64,000 nucleotides of DNA from an archaeon SCG-AAA382B04 (GCA_003034855.1 PZKD01000062.1:45120-109119), one strand, 5' to 3'. Counted from the first letter of the stretch, positions 25,550 to 35,319 are shown. Notes: a model not told the origin generated them from the sequence alone. Translations and numbers: made by a program.

Positions 25550-27378
25550 CTCAGGTTCTACACTTCATTTTTTGATTGGGAAATGAAGTATTATTAGGTT
25601 TTTGTTTGTCTCTTTGTAGAGACAACTTGGAGACAACTTTATATGGGATGTTTTTCATAATGTTACATTGATGCATCTGAAAAGAAATACTGTCAAAAAG
25701 AACGGAAAAGTGTACGAGTATGCAAAGATTGTACAGTCGGTGAGGAGGGAGGATGGACAGGTGACTCAGAAGGTGATAAAGAACTTGGGGAGAATGAAGA
25801 CTGAGGAGGACTGGAAACGAGCCAAGTCAATTCTCGAGGCTATGAAGAAAGGAGAGAAAATAGTCAAGTTAAAAGATGTGAAAATCGAAAAACAGTTGGA
25901 GTTGGGTGGGATTTGGGCAGCAGACAACATCTGGACCAAGGTTGGAGTAGGAAAAGCAGTTCGGAACTCCTTCGCCAAAAGAGACTTCAAGTACAACATC
26001 GAGAGAATGGCATTTCTCCTCACAGTTAATCGTTTGTATGATCCTGGAAGCGACCTCGCCACCTATAAGTGGATCAATAAGAAGGCTTACTGTCAGTTGG
26101 AGCCCAAGGAACAGTGGGTTTACAGAACCGGATACAGACTTGCCGGTCAAAAGGGTGAAATTGAAGAAGAAATCTTTCAAAACTTGAAGAAGAACCTGAA
26201 CCTATCCCCAAACAGAGTGTTTTACGACCTAACTTCTTCCTATTTTGAGGGAGACGGTCCTGAACTTGCGCTCTTCGGATACTCGAGAGATCACAGACCA
26301 GACAGGAAACAGATCGTTCTGGGCGTCGTGATGGTGGATGAGATCCCGATAACTCACCAAGTTTGGGCAGGAAACACTGCGGACAAATCCACTCTCGAAC
26401 GCTCCGTGAAGGACCTAAAAGAGAGGTTCGGAATCGAGGACATGGCCTTCGTCGCCGACAGAGGCGTGATGTCCTCGACAAATCTTGGGGAGTTAGAGGA
26501 TTGGGGATACGACTACATCCTCTCAACGAACCGAAGGAAAAACGAAAAGGCGGAGGAACTTCTCGTCAAAGACGTTTCCGGAGCCGACGAAGTTCGAGCC
26601 AGAGAAGTTTACTCAGAGGGAGAAAGAAGATACATTTTGTGCCTGAACGAAGAGAGAAGAGAAAAAGATCTAGAAAAACTGAAAATGGTGAGAGAAGAAT
26701 GTGAAAAAGAGCTGGAAGAACTTAGGAAGAAAATCGAAAATTCGCAAGAAGGACGCGGACGACCCATGACCAAGGAAAGCACAATAAAACAAGCTCAAAA
26801 CATTCTAGGAAAAAACAAGCGGCTGTTCGATATAGAGTTTGACGAAACACTCGAATGGGAGTTAAACGAAGAAGCATGGCAACACGAGAAAGATATTACA
26901 GGGAAAATCCTCTTAGTGTCCACGGACAACCTCAAACCTTCCAAGACATTGGATGAATACAAAAACCTCAAAGACGTAGAACAAGCCTTTGACGACTTGA
27001 AAAACTTCCTCAAACTCAGACCCTTCCACCACAACACGGACAAAGGGGTGAGAGGACACATATTCATCTGCATCCTAGCCCTACTACTGAAAAAACTGAT
27101 GGAAAAACGGACGGAGAAATCCTTCAAAAAAATAATGAACGAGCTTGAACCCATGAAAGCCAACATTCTAAATGTAGGGGGTGAGAAAATCTGCCAAAGA
27201 AACGAAATCACCCACAGCCAAGAAAAAATATTCGAATCGTTGGACGTTGAAACTCCACCGAGAATGCTTGTAGAGACAAAAAAATAACCTCGAAATAGAA
27301 GAAAATTCTAGGGTTTTTTGGCTAAAAGAAGCCAAATCTATCCTCCAATTTCGGCAAATTTTCAGTGTCGAACTTGAG
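25550..27378 (+). mobile_element. IS1634-type insertion sequence, 1829 bp
   Basis: The terminal inverted repeats are CTCAGGTTCTACACT at the left end and its partner CTCAAGTTCGACACT (reverse strand) at the right end, 13 of 15 matching. The flanking 6-bp repeats TTAGAT lie at 25544-25549 and 27379-27384. One large transposase gene fills the element. The ends are confirmed by the host reading frame, which is restored exactly on removal. Confidence 0.92.
25668..27287 (+). CDS. DDE transposase, IS1634 family
   Basis: This 539-residue transposase has VFYDLTSSYFEG (first catalytic Asp), FVADRGVMSS (second Asp) and the C-terminal Y-x2-R/K...E...K segment LDEYKNLKDVEQAFDDLKN (Glu). A conserved VRGHIFICILALLLKKLMEK follows. 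The helical insertion before the Glu is typical of the IS4/IS1634 group. It cuts and pastes the element by recognising the 15-bp ends. The base composition is higher in G+C than the surrounding genes, consistent with recent arrival. The gene appears intact. Confidence 0.93.
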   Translation: MMHLKRNTVKKNGKVYEYAKIVQSVRREDGQVTQKVIKNLGRMKTEEDWKRAKSILEAMKKGEKIVKLKDVKIEKQLELGGIWAADNIWTKVGVGKAVRNSFAKRDFKYNIERMAFLLTVNRLYDPGSDLATYKWINKKAYCQLEPKEQWVYRTGYRLAGQKGEIEEEIFQNLKKNLNLSPNRVFYDLTSSYFEGDGPELALFGYSRDHRPDRKQIVLGVVMVDEIPITHQVWAGNTADKSTLERSVKDLKERFGIEDMAFVADRGVMSSTNLGELEDWGYDYILSTNRRKNEKAEELLVKDVSGADEVRAREVYSEGERRYILCLNEERREKDLEKLKMVREECEKELEELRKKIENSQEGRGRPMTKESTIKQAQNILGKNKRLFDIEFDETLEWELNEEAWQHEKDITGKILLVSTDNLKPSKTLDEYKNLKDVEQAFDDLKNFLKLRPFHHNTDKGVRGHIFICILALLLKKLMEKRTEKSFKKIMNELEPMKANILNVGGEKICQRNEITHSQEKIFESLDVETPPRMLVETKK

Positions 27379-28010
27379 TTAGATAAAATAAAAGTAAGAT
27401 ATAGAGCGGAAAAACATTTTACAAAAATTATAGATGCATGGAATACAAAGTGGGATAAAAGCAAAGGAACTGTTTTTCCCAGAGACTTAAATATGGCGTT
27501 TTTTGAAAACAAAATTGATGCCCCAGTTATTATACATTATTTGCAGCCACACAGGCCTTGGCTTATTAAGTCTGACACAGGAGGAGGGAATCCATTTGAC
27601 AATGACAGAAAAAATAATGATTCAAGAATTTTTTCTTCTTTTAGAAATAGATTTGGGCCTAAGATTGCCAATTTACTTGGATATAGACGGACAGAGGATC
27701 TAAGAAAGAGATGGGGGCTAACTAAAAATAATTTTAAGGCAATTTTTAGTTCTTTTGGGGCTAAAAAATCGCTTGAAGCTTATGAAACTTCTCTTACTAA
27801 AACTTTAAGATCTGTTGAGAATTTAACTGAAGAGGTAAATGGAAGAATCGTGGTGACTTCGGATCATGGTGAAGCTTTCGGAGAAAATGGTGTTTATGGA
27901 CACGGGTATTATAGTGCATGTAGAGACTTAGATGTTTTGAGAGAAGTTCCTTGGCTATGGGTACAATAATGTTTTAGTTTTTTAGTTTATTTATTTAAAG
28001 GTTGCGTTGT

Positions 28011-28142
28011 GTGAAGATAGAAGAGTCATATAATGATTTCCTCCAAGTTGATAAAGACTATTATTCTTATGGACATGAGACATTAGATAGATGGATTAAT
28101 CATCAATGCTTGCTTCCCTGTTTTCAATTAAATTTGAAGTGA
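28011..28142 (+). pseudogene. N-terminal fragment of an unidentified gene, 43 residues
   Basis: GTG 28011, after a short AT leader, opens KIEESYNDFLQVDKDYYSYG, then HETLDRWINHQ, and stops at 28142 after a degenerate end. It reads like the beginning of a glycan-cluster methyltransferase or transferase, but the body is missing. Confidence 0.35.
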
Positions 28143-28339
28143 TTCAATACTTATCTTTGAACCTTTGACTTTCTTCCCTAACTGAAAAAAGATTTGGGAA
28201 ACCAACGGTATACCTTATATAGTAAAGGTTTAATTTCAGACCACCTCTTGTGTCCTTTCATCATATCTCCCTTTTAACATTCAACCACAAGGTCAGAGTA
28301 TCTTAAAGTTTTTTAGATAGGTCTCTCGGGTCCGCTCCA
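28143..28339. other. Spacer with no recognisable feature
   Basis: AT-rich, no coding signal seen on either strand. Confidence 0.4.
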
Positions 28340-28527
28340 CTAAAAAACATCTCTAATTTCACTCATTCGATAAAAACTACATTCCTTGTTCTCTAGCTCA
28401 TTTATTAAATCTTCTATGAAAGATTGGTTGTTTTTATCGAATTCCCATTGATAAAAAAACACAGACAAAAACACATTAGACTCTCTAATTTCCTTTAAAT
28501 CAATTCCTTTTAAGTATTTAGTTATTT
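28340..28527 (-). pseudogene. C-terminal relic, possibly of a polysaccharide deacetylase
   Basis: On the minus strand, after an in-frame TAA, the frame reads TKYLKGIDLKEIRESNVFLS, then FFYQWEFDKNNQSFIEDLIN and ECSFYRMSEIRDVF-stop. The ending (a helix, then a strand with FxxMSE) resembles the last part of carbohydrate-esterase-4 deacetylases. It is a guess from a short piece. Confidence 0.35.
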
Positions 28528-28575
28528 TTTAGGGATTAATTACCATTCTAGGGCTATTTAAGAAATAAATATTTT

Positions 28576-29658
28576 TTAAGCATTTGCTGTTTCTTCTATT
28601 TTGTCTACTAGTTTTTCTAGGTTTTTTTGTTGATTATAGTTTTTTCTTATTAGTTTTGGTCCGTTCACTGCCATTGACTTGTATTTTTTTGGATTTTCTA
28701 TTAAGGTATTTATTTTTTTTCTAATCTGCTTAGGATTCTTTTTTGGAACAATGTATCCTGTTTTTTCATTTACTATTACTTCTCCTACTTCACCCACATT
28801 TGTGGCTATCACAGGAGTTCCTGTTGCTAATGATTCCAGAACTGTTCGACCAAAGCTTTCGGTTAGAGATGGATAAACCAATATATCACATCTTTTATAG
28901 AAGCGGGGCATTTCTTCATGAGCCAATCTTCCTAGAAACTCTATTCTTTCCTTCTCAGGGTATCCTTTTTTTAGGTAATTTTTCTTTTTATCTCCAACTA
29001 ATAGAACTTTTAGTTCATCGTTGTTTTTTAATAGTTTTTCAATTGCTTTCATGAAATAGGGGAATCCTTTTAGTTTACTGAAATCTGCGGCAAAACCGAT
29101 ATTTTTTATTTCAGTGTTGATTGTCTTTGGTTTGAATTTTTTGGTGTCTATCCCAATTGGTATTACTTCTATTGAGGTTAAAGCTCCATTTTTTCTAAAT
29201 TTTTTTTCCATTTCCTGTGATAAAGCAATTATTTTATTATATTTCTTTTTTAAGGGTCTAGTTTCTACAAACTTTTTTATCTTCTTCCTTAGAGGGTTAG
29301 ATTCTATTAAATCCCAATCACTAAACGTGGCGAATCTTGGGGAATAAATAGTAGGAATATCTTCTAAGATTGGATAGAGAGACAATGTTGAAATTGGTGA
29401 CATAAAAAAAGCTAAATCTAAGTTATTTTCTTTTAGTTTTTTATTAGCGATGTATCTTGATTTTACTGAACCAATTACTCTCGAAATTGCTGATTTTTTT
29501 TTAGAAAATGGTAAGTACAAGAATGGATTGATATCTAAATTTTTATTGCTAACTAAGAGTGGTTCATGGTTTCTGGCTTTGAGTTTCTTAATTAATTTGG
29601 GTATGAATTGGTTGGCTCCACCATACCTTATCATATCTATTATTAGTGCTACTTTCAC
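28576..29658 (-). CDS. Glycosyltransferase family 4 (GT-B)
   Basis: This 360-residue GT4 begins VALIIDMIRYGGANQFIPKL, with the GGA loop of the acceptor domain. The donor domain has IGFAADFSKLKGFPYFMKAI and the E-x7-E motif TESFGRTVLESLATGTPVIA, then NVGEVGE and TGYIVPKKN. It is probably a hexosyltransferase acting on a lipid-linked glycan. It lies 136 bases after a GT2 gene in the same direction, so it may be the last gene of the gmd-fcl-Nudix-GT2 operon. Confidence 0.92.
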   Translation of the reverse strand: MKVALIIDMIRYGGANQFIPKLIKKLKARNHEPLLVSNKNLDINPFLYLPFSKKKSAISRVIGSVKSRYIANKKLKENNLDLAFFMSPISTLSLYPILEDIPTIYSPRFATFSDWDLIESNPLRKKIKKFVETRPLKKKYNKIIALSQEMEKKFRKNGALTSIEVIPIGIDTKKFKPKTINTEIKNIGFAADFSKLKGFPYFMKAIEKLLKNNDELKVLLVGDKKKNYLKKGYPEKERIEFLGRLAHEEMPRFYKRCDILVYPSLTESFGRTVLESLATGTPVIATNVGEVGEVIVNEKTGYIVPKKNPKQIRKKINTLIENPKKYKSMAVNGPKLIRKNYNQQKNLEKLVDKIEETANA

Positions 29659-29794
29659 GATTGAATATTTCTATTTTATTAAGGAAAAAGGCTTATTATT
29701 TAGAAATTTTATTCAATAACTTTAGCTAAATATTTAACTAGCAATTTTATTTAATTTGGAGTTTTTAAGTAAGTTTTGTGTTAATATTTGTTTT

Positions 29795-30646
29795 TTATAC
29801 TTTTTCTATCCCTTCAATTGGGTGAATATAGTCGTTAATTACTTTTAAATACAGGTGCTTTATAGCTTCTAATCTTTTTTCTCTTAAAAACAAGGTTGAT
29901 TGTAGAAATATTGCTAATAATGCTAGTAACTCCCTGGGAAGGATTTTTTCTATAAATGAGTAATCTGGCATATTTCTTAATCTTTTTGACTCTTCTTTAT
30001 GCTTTTTTGTCTTCTTACCATATGTTTTTGCTTCACTATGTTTTCTGTGAGCTGCAATAAATTCAGGGATGTGATTAAGTTTGTAGTGAGAATCAAGGAC
30101 TCTCCAAAGCAAATCAATATCCATTGTATATTCTAGGTCTTCATTAACTCCTCTAACTTCTTTTAATACCTCTTCTCTAAAGAAAGTGCAATGGTTTGCT
30201 GTAAAATATTTCCAATGTTTATGGATGAATTTGGAGGGCTTTGTGTGATATTTTTTTCTTATAGTTTTTTTATCTTGATTAACGTATTTTAAATCTCCAT
30301 ATATAACATCAGCTTTTTTAAATATTTTTTTGGCTTTAAAAAAATTTTTAAGTGCATTGGGTAAAAAAAAGTCATCTGCATTAAGCCAGATAATCCAATC
30401 TCCTTCCGCCATCTCTATTCCTTTATTTATTGCCTCTGATTGGCCACTATCTGGCTCCGAAATCCATCTTAGATTGTATTCGTCTTCATATTCTTTTATG
30501 ATTTCTAGTGTTTTGTCATCTGAGTCTCCATCTATGATTACGTGTTCGATCTCTTTAGTTGTTTGTTCTTTAACTGATAATATGTTTTCTTCAATAAAGT
30601 CCTCTTGATTGTATGAAGGAGTTATGATAGATAAGGTTGGATTCAT
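29795..30646 (-). CDS. Glycosyltransferase family 2
   Basis: This 283-residue GT-A enzyme has IITPSYNQEDFIEENILSV at the N-terminus, VIIDGDSDDKT, EPDSGQSEAINKGI and the metal-binding WLNADDFF near residue 90. A C-terminal membrane-associated helix region follows. It resembles the WcaA-like GT2 group. Its start overlaps the stop of the Nudix gene by four bases (ATGA), so it is translated with the GDP-sugar genes. That context suggests a GDP-mannose- or GDP-fucose-using transferase, which is inference. Confidence 0.9.
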   Translation of the reverse strand: MNPTLSIITPSYNQEDFIEENILSVKEQTTKEIEHVIIDGDSDDKTLEIIKEYEDEYNLRWISEPDSGQSEAINKGIEMAEGDWIIWLNADDFFLPNALKNFFKAKKIFKKADVIYGDLKYVNQDKKTIRKKYHTKPSKFIHKHWKYFTANHCTFFREEVLKEVRGVNEDLEYTMDIDLLWRVLDSHYKLNHIPEFIAAHRKHSEAKTYGKKTKKHKEESKRLRNMPDYSFIEKILPRELLALLAIFLQSTLFLREKRLEAIKHLYLKVINDYIHPIEGIEKV

Positions 30647-31119
30647 AGAAATAATTCCTCCTCTATTTTTTTAGGGCTTTTTTTTAGGGCTTTAAAATAG
30701 TCTTTTAGGTATCTATGAAAGCCTTTTTTTGGTTCTTTAAAGATTTTTATTTCTTTGTGTTCTTGATTTAGAGAGAAATTGTTTTCTTTTGTTTCTACTT
30801 GATATGCATGACTTATATAATGTTTATCTATTTTAGGATATTCAGATCCATTATAGAAATGTTCAAAGACACCAAGAAATTCTTTTACATTTACTCCTAT
30901 CCCTAGTTCTTTTTTAGCTATCCTACTAACTGCTTCTTTTAGCTTTTCATTTTTGTAGACTCTGCCTCCAGGAACAAACCACCTATTCTTAAGAGGGGGA
31001 TTTTTTCTCTTTCCAAGTAAAATACCGTCTTTAACCTCAATAATTAAATCGACTGCAGGAATTGGAGAATCTTTAACAATCTTTTTAAATTCCCCTTTTG
31101 GGATAGTTTTTTTATTCAT
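30643..31119 (-). CDS. gmm: Nudix hydrolase, GDP-mannose mannosyl hydrolase-like
   Basis: This 158-residue protein, taken from ATG 31119, overlaps the fcl stop by eight bases. A longer upstream reading would merely run backwards through fcl. The Nudix box [23 protein letters not shown] lacks the usual REx2EE pattern, as in Gmm enzymes. The approach [19 protein letters not shown] and NRWFVPGG also fits Gmm. Such enzymes hydrolyse GDP-mannose or GDP-sugars and may control their supply. It sits in an operon with gmd and fcl. Confidence 0.82.
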   Translation of the reverse strand: MNKKTIPKGEFKKIVKDSPIPAVDLIIEVKDGILLGKRKNPPLKNRWFVPGGRVYKNEKLKEAVSRIAKKELGIGVNVKEFLGVFEHFYNGSEYPKIDKHYISHAYQVETKENNFSLNQEHKEIKIFKEPKKGFHRYLKDYFKALKKSPKKIEEELFL

Positions 31120-32053
31120 TTCTTCTTTTTTCAACATACCAATCAATTGTTTCTTTGATTCCTTCTTCAAGCTTGGTTTTGGTTTCGAATCCAAATTCTT
31201 TTTTTGCTTTGCTAACATCTAATTTTCTACGAGGCTGACCATCTGGCTTCGAAGTTTCCCATCTTATGTTGCCATCAAAGTCCATTAAATTACATATTAA
31301 GTTCACTAACTCCCTTATCGAAATTTCCTCACCAGATCCAAGATTAACCGGTTCACTTTTATCATATTTTTCAGTAGCATCAACTATTCCCTTGGCTGCG
31401 TCTTCTACATAAAGAAATTCTCTTGTAGGCTCACCAGTTCCCCAAGCCGTTATCTCATCCCTATCATTCTTTCTTGCTTCATAACCCTTCTTAATAATAG
31501 CTGGTATAACATGGGATTTCTCTGGATCGAAATTATCTCGGGGACCATATAGGTTAACTGGAATTAAAAAGATTGAATTGAAGTCATATTGTTTTCTGTA
31601 AGCTTTTGATTGAACGAGTTGCATTTTTTTCGCTAAACCATATGGCGCATTCGTTTCCTCAGGATACCCATCCCAGAGATTTTCTTCCTTAAATGGAACA
31701 GGAGTATTTTTAGGATAAGCACAAACCGTTCCCAGGGCAGTATACTTCTCCACACCTTCTTTTCTAGCTTCTTCCATCAAATGAGTAGACATCATTATGT
31801 TATCATAAAACAAATCCCCTGGATGTCTTTTATTGTAGCCAATACCACCAACATTAGCAGCTAAATGAATAACAATGTCTTTATCCTTCACTACTTTCCC
31901 ACAATTCTCTTTTCTCCTCAAGTCACAAGAACTCAATCTCGGAATTTCTATTCTTTCTCTGCTTGCCCCTCTACTCAATAACTCTTCTAGAACAAAGGAC
32001 CCTAAAAAACCTGCTCCACCAGTCAATAAAATTTCCTTTTCTGACCAATTCAT
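31112..32053 (-). CDS. fcl: GDP-L-fucose synthase (epimerase/reductase)
   Basis: This 313-residue short-chain dehydrogenase has the NAD(P) loop [35 protein letters not shown] and the catalytic Tyr-x3-Lys in [10 protein letters not shown]. Fcl/WcaG converts GDP-4-keto-6-deoxymannose to GDP-L-fucose. I start at ATG 32053, since AGGGTG stands six bases before it; a GTG nine bases upstream lies inside that box region. Gmd directly upstream makes its substrate. The two together give GDP-fucose or a close relative. Confidence 0.9.
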   Translation of the reverse strand: MNWSEKEILLTGGAGFLGSFVLEELLSRGASRERIEIPRLSSCDLRRKENCGKVVKDKDIVIHLAANVGGIGYNKRHPGDLFYDNIMMSTHLMEEARKEGVEKYTALGTVCAYPKNTPVPFKEENLWDGYPEETNAPYGLAKKMQLVQSKAYRKQYDFNSIFLIPVNLYGPRDNFDPEKSHVIPAIIKKGYEARKNDRDEITAWGTGEPTREFLYVEDAAKGIVDATEKYDKSEPVNLGSGEEISIRELVNLICNLMDFDGNIRWETSKPDGQPRRKLDVSKAKKEFGFETKTKLEEGIKETIDWYVEKRRNE

Positions 32054-32068
32054 AAAAATCACCCTACT

Positions 32069-33139
32069 TTATTCAAGATAATCAAGAGCTATCTCGCCCT
32101 TCTCTTTTAATGTCTTTATATCTGAATCAACCATTATCTTCACCAATTCCTCAAAACTTGTCTCAGGTTCCCAACCAATCTCTTCTTTTGCTCTAGAATA
32201 ATCACCTCTTAATACATCGACCTCAGCTGGTCTAAAATACTCCTCATCTACCTCAACCAAGACATCCCCCGTTTCCTTATCAACTCCTCTCTCATTAACT
32301 CCTTCTCCTCTCCATTCTAAATCAAAACCTGCTCTCTTAAAAGCGAGTTCAGCAAATTCACGTACAGTATGTGTTTCATTAGTTGCTATAACCAAATCAA
32401 GGGGTTCATCATGATTCAACATCTCCCACATAGCCTCAACATACTCTGGAGCATACCCCCAATCTCTCTTTGCATCCAAATTACCGAGATAAGTTTTATC
32501 TTGTAAACCAGCCTTTATCCTAGCAACTGCCCTTGAGATTTTCCTGGTTACAAATCTTTTTCCTCTTCTAGGAGATTCATGGTTAAATAAAATTCCGTTA
32601 CAAGCAAACAAATCATAAGCTTCCCGGTAATTCTTGGTTATCCAATAAGCATACAACTTAGAAACAGCATATGGGCTTCGAGGATGAAATGAAGTCTCTT
32701 CATCCTGAGGCATTTCTTCAGCTTCACCAAATAACTCACTCGTAGAAGCTTGATAAAACTTTGTGTCCACTTCGCTCTCTCTAATTGCATCCAAAACCCT
32801 GAGAGTTCCTAGTGAATTTACATTAGCTGTATGTTCTGGTAATTCATAAGAAACTTTAACATGACTCTGAGCCCCTAAATTATAGATTTCATCTGGCTCA
32901 ATCTCCTCAATCAACCTACTAATATTACTAGCATCAGTCAAATTTCCATAATGCAACTCCAACTTTAAATCTTTCTCATGAGGATCTTGATAAATTTGAT
33001 CTATCCTCTGAGTATTAAAAGTAGATGATCTCCTAATCACACCATGAACCTTATACCCTTTTTTCAATAGTAACTCAGCCAAGTAGGAGCCATCTTGTCC
33101 TGTTATTCCTGTAATTAATGCTTTTTTATTCTCACTCAT
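32069..33139 (-). CDS. gmd: GDP-mannose 4,6-dehydratase
   Basis: This 356-residue SDR dehydratase has [35 protein letters not shown] (typical of Gmd), [18 protein letters not shown], and the catalytic Tyr in [28 protein letters not shown] follows, a Gmd hallmark. It converts GDP-mannose to GDP-4-keto-6-deoxymannose in the cytoplasm. It is the first gene of the operon gmd-fcl-gmm-GT2. ManC at 9.3 kb provides the precursor. Confidence 0.95.
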   Translation of the reverse strand: MSENKKALITGITGQDGSYLAELLLKKGYKVHGVIRRSSTFNTQRIDQIYQDPHEKDLKLELHYGNLTDASNISRLIEEIEPDEIYNLGAQSHVKVSYELPEHTANVNSLGTLRVLDAIRESEVDTKFYQASTSELFGEAEEMPQDEETSFHPRSPYAVSKLYAYWITKNYREAYDLFACNGILFNHESPRRGKRFVTRKISRAVARIKAGLQDKTYLGNLDAKRDWGYAPEYVEAMWEMLNHDEPLDLVIATNETHTVREFAELAFKRAGFDLEWRGEGVNERGVDKETGDVLVEVDEEYFRPAEVDVLRGDYSRAKEEIGWEPETSFEELVKIMVDSDIKTLKEKGEIALDYLE

Positions 33140-33229
33140 ATTTTTCGACTAACTCTTTATTGATTTTAAAGTTCCTTAATAAAATTTTTTGTGTAAAAAA
33201 CATCTTTTCAATATGTAGGTGTTGTTGGA

Positions 33230-34057
33230 TTGCTTAAAAAACAGGAGATAAGTGATCGAAATTGGGATTATCTTATAGTTTTGGATGCCTGTAGATTTGA
33301 CTTTTTCAAAAAAATTTATGACAAATTTTTTAATCGAAAAGTTGAACCCAGAAAAAGTAGAGGATCAACAACACCTGAATGGGCTAAAAAAACATTTAAA
33401 GAACATTATGACTTAACTTATTTTTCAGCTAATCCATTTATCAGTAACTCAGATATACCCTTTAAAAGATTAGGAGCAGTTAAAAACTATGATTGGAGTG
33501 CTCAAAACCACTTTAGTGAAGTAATCGATGTATGGCGTTCCGGTTGGAACGAAGAAATAGGAACGATTCCACCAAAAGAATTAAACTTAGCTTTTCTAAA
33601 AAATAAACCCGAAAAAGCTATTATACATTACATACAGCCACATGAACCCTACATAACTCTTGAAAAAGATTTTAAATTGAAACTAGCATTAATTAATGAA
33701 AAAAAGGATAATAAATCATTAAAAAAATTAATAGGAAACCATATTTTGAAAAAACTAAGTAGGGAAAAACAAGGGTTTATTAGAAAAAACTATTGGGGAT
33801 TAAGAAAATTATCTGGGAAAGCCCCTAAAAATGCTTTTGAATTTTTTTGGAGAAATGGAAATGCTGAAAAATATTATCTTGAAAATCTAAAGATAGTTCT
33901 TAGATCCGTCAAAAACCTAATTGATGAACTAGAAGGTACCATAATAATTACTTCTGATCATGGCGAATTACTAGGAGAATATAACATTTGGGGACACTAT
34001 CATGGTAGTGAAAAAAAAGAATTAATTAAAGTTCCTTGGTTGAAAATGAAAAAATAG
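33230..34057 (+). CDS. AP-superfamily (sulfatase-like) protein, DACR subtype, intact
   Basis: This is the 275-residue reference member of the subtype in this window. The start is TTG 33230 with AGGTG eight bases upstream. Order of motifs: WDYLIVLDACRFD (residues 12-24, metal-ligand Asp), SRGSTTPEWAKKTF (likely nucleophile Ser/Thr), FSANPFIS, IHYIQPHEPY, ITSDHGELLGEY and a terminal KVPWLKMKK. It has no signal peptide or membrane segment, unlike most secreted sulfatases, so it probably acts inside. It heads a plus-strand run with a GT4, an acetyltransferase, another AP-superfamily gene and a flippase. The substrate is unknown. Confidence 0.85.
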   Translation: MLKKQEISDRNWDYLIVLDACRFDFFKKIYDKFFNRKVEPRKSRGSTTPEWAKKTFKEHYDLTYFSANPFISNSDIPFKRLGAVKNYDWSAQNHFSEVIDVWRSGWNEEIGTIPPKELNLAFLKNKPEKAIIHYIQPHEPYITLEKDFKLKLALINEKKDNKSLKKLIGNHILKKLSREKQGFIRKNYWGLRKLSGKAPKNAFEFFWRNGNAEKYYLENLKIVLRSVKNLIDELEGTIIITSDHGELLGEYNIWGHYHGSEKKELIKVPWLKMKK

Positions 34058-34069
34058 AGGTGTTATAGG

Positions 34070-35287
34070 ATTTTAGATAAATTAAGAGAAAAATTACTGA
34101 TTTTAAGAAAAGCTAAAAAGACTCACCTCTTTCATGAAATAAAATCTAGGTTTATGATTAAAAAAAAAGGAAAAATTAAAAATATATATAATAAACCCAA
34201 AAAACCAGATAAAAAGGCGCTTATTTCCTATATCATTGAGCCATTTCTGATAGATAAAAATTCAAACCGATTTTATCGACACCAAAACAAATGGCAGGCT
34301 ATAAAGATTGTTGAAATCTTAAATGATTTTGGATATTCTGTTGATTTATTCCAATATGACTATGGCAATTCCCCTAAAGACTATGAAAAATACGATTTAC
34401 TATTCGGTATTGATCCGAATTTCGAAAAATTTGCCCAGAACATGAAAAAAGAAGTCCCTAAAATCTATTATGCAACTGGTATGCATTGGAAGCAAAGAAA
34501 TAAAGCCGAAAAAAAGAGAATAAAAAGGTTTAACAAAAGAAACAATGCCTCCTTATCTACTAAAAGAAAATTAGATAAAACAGATTCCCTAAAACTGGCT
34601 GATCACCTAATAGTAATAGGTGATGAATACACTAAAAAAACATACACAACCTATGAAAAAAACATACCCACATATAAAGTTAGATTATCAAGCTTTGACT
34701 TCTTAAAACCAAACTTTGATAATAAGGATTTTCAAAAATCCAAGAAAAAATTCCTATGGTTCTCAGGAGGGGGGCTCATCTTGAAAGGGCTGGATTTAGT
34801 TCTAGAAACCTTTAATGAACTAGAAAACTTAGAACTATTTATTTGTGGCCCTACTTATTTCGAATACGATTTCTATAAAACCTACAAAGATCTATTCAAA
34901 AGTAATAACATCAAGGTAATAGGGAATGTTAATGTCAAATCTGATAAATTTAAAGAACTTACTAACAAATGTGCATTTATTATTCAACCTTCTGCTAGTG
35001 AAGGGACACCAGGCTCAGTTGTTACATGTATGCATAGAGGATTGATCCCTCTTGTAACTGATGAAGTTAGAGAAAACCTAAACGATTGGGGGATAAAAAT
35101 ATCCAATGCAAGAATTAAGGACATTAAAGAAATTATTGTTAATGCATCTAAGATGAAGAACAAAAAAATCAAAAAAATGGCCAGTAAATCTTCAAAGTAT
35201 GCAAAAAATAATCATACAAAAGAAACATTTACTAAAGATTTCAGAAATTCGCTAAAAGAAGCATTAGCAAAAACCAACAAGAAATAA
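34070..35287 (+). CDS. Glycosyltransferase family 4, apparent ATT start
   Basis: GT-B enzyme with donor-domain features FSGGGLILKGLDLVLETF and QPSASEGTPGSVVTCMHRG in the E-x7-E position. The first ATG (34154) would leave out a coherent in-frame N-terminus (ILDKLREKLLILRKAKKTHL). Ahead of that, GAGGTG (34057-34062) stands seven bases before ATT at 34070, the same spacing used by neighbours. I therefore extend the gene to 34070 (405 residues), with 34154 (377 residues) as the conservative alternative. It lies 12 bases after the AP-superfamily gene. Confidence 0.75.
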   Translation: MLDKLREKLLILRKAKKTHLFHEIKSRFMIKKKGKIKNIYNKPKKPDKKALISYIIEPFLIDKNSNRFYRHQNKWQAIKIVEILNDFGYSVDLFQYDYGNSPKDYEKYDLLFGIDPNFEKFAQNMKKEVPKIYYATGMHWKQRNKAEKKRIKRFNKRNNASLSTKRKLDKTDSLKLADHLIVIGDEYTKKTYTTYEKNIPTYKVRLSSFDFLKPNFDNKDFQKSKKKFLWFSGGGLILKGLDLVLETFNELENLELFICGPTYFEYDFYKTYKDLFKSNNIKVIGNVNVKSDKFKELTNKCAFIIQPSASEGTPGSVVTCMHRGLIPLVTDEVRENLNDWGIKISNARIKDIKEIIVNASKMKNKKIKKMASKSSKYAKNNHTKETFTKDFRNSLKEALAKTNKK

Positions 35288-35289
35288 AA

Positions 35290-35319
35290 GATGAGTTTAA
35301 TAACTTAGGTTATATGTGA
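35290..35319 (+). pseudogene. Nine-codon tail relic of an AP-superfamily gene
   Basis: Directly after the GT4 stop, the plus strand reads DEFNNLGYM-stop, nearly the same as the end of the AP-superfamily gene at 36961 (EELNNLGYI). The DNA matches over most of about 27 bases. It looks like the end of a lost paralogue left after recombination. It is very short. Confidence 0.4.

Larger units (their letters stand above)
25328..27969 (+). pseudogene. AP-superfamily (sulfatase-like) gene split by an insertion sequence
   Basis: The N-terminal part (25328-25549) encodes WDICIVLDACRYD and GSNTLSWLKNTF with SSNPFISSLD. After the inserted element the same frame resumes at 27379 with KHFTKIIDAW, IHYLQPHRPW, VTSDHGEAFGE and REVPWLW, ending at 27969. 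Removing the element and one copy of its 6-bp target repeat restores a continuous 268-codon gene similar to the paralogue at 33.2 kb. As it stands the product is a truncated 89-residue protein. The damage is recent, since no other lesions are seen. Confidence 0.9.

Noticed and set aside
26363..26704. A 113-residue Arg-rich plus-strand frame inside the IS1634 transposase
   Set aside because: It is an out-of-phase reading of the transposase; the basic composition follows from the host codons.
16858..28332. Shared TCGGGTCCGCT at 16.86 kb and 28.33 kb as a possible repeat element
   Set aside because: Only 11 bases match, which is expected by chance in 64 kb; flanks do not align.
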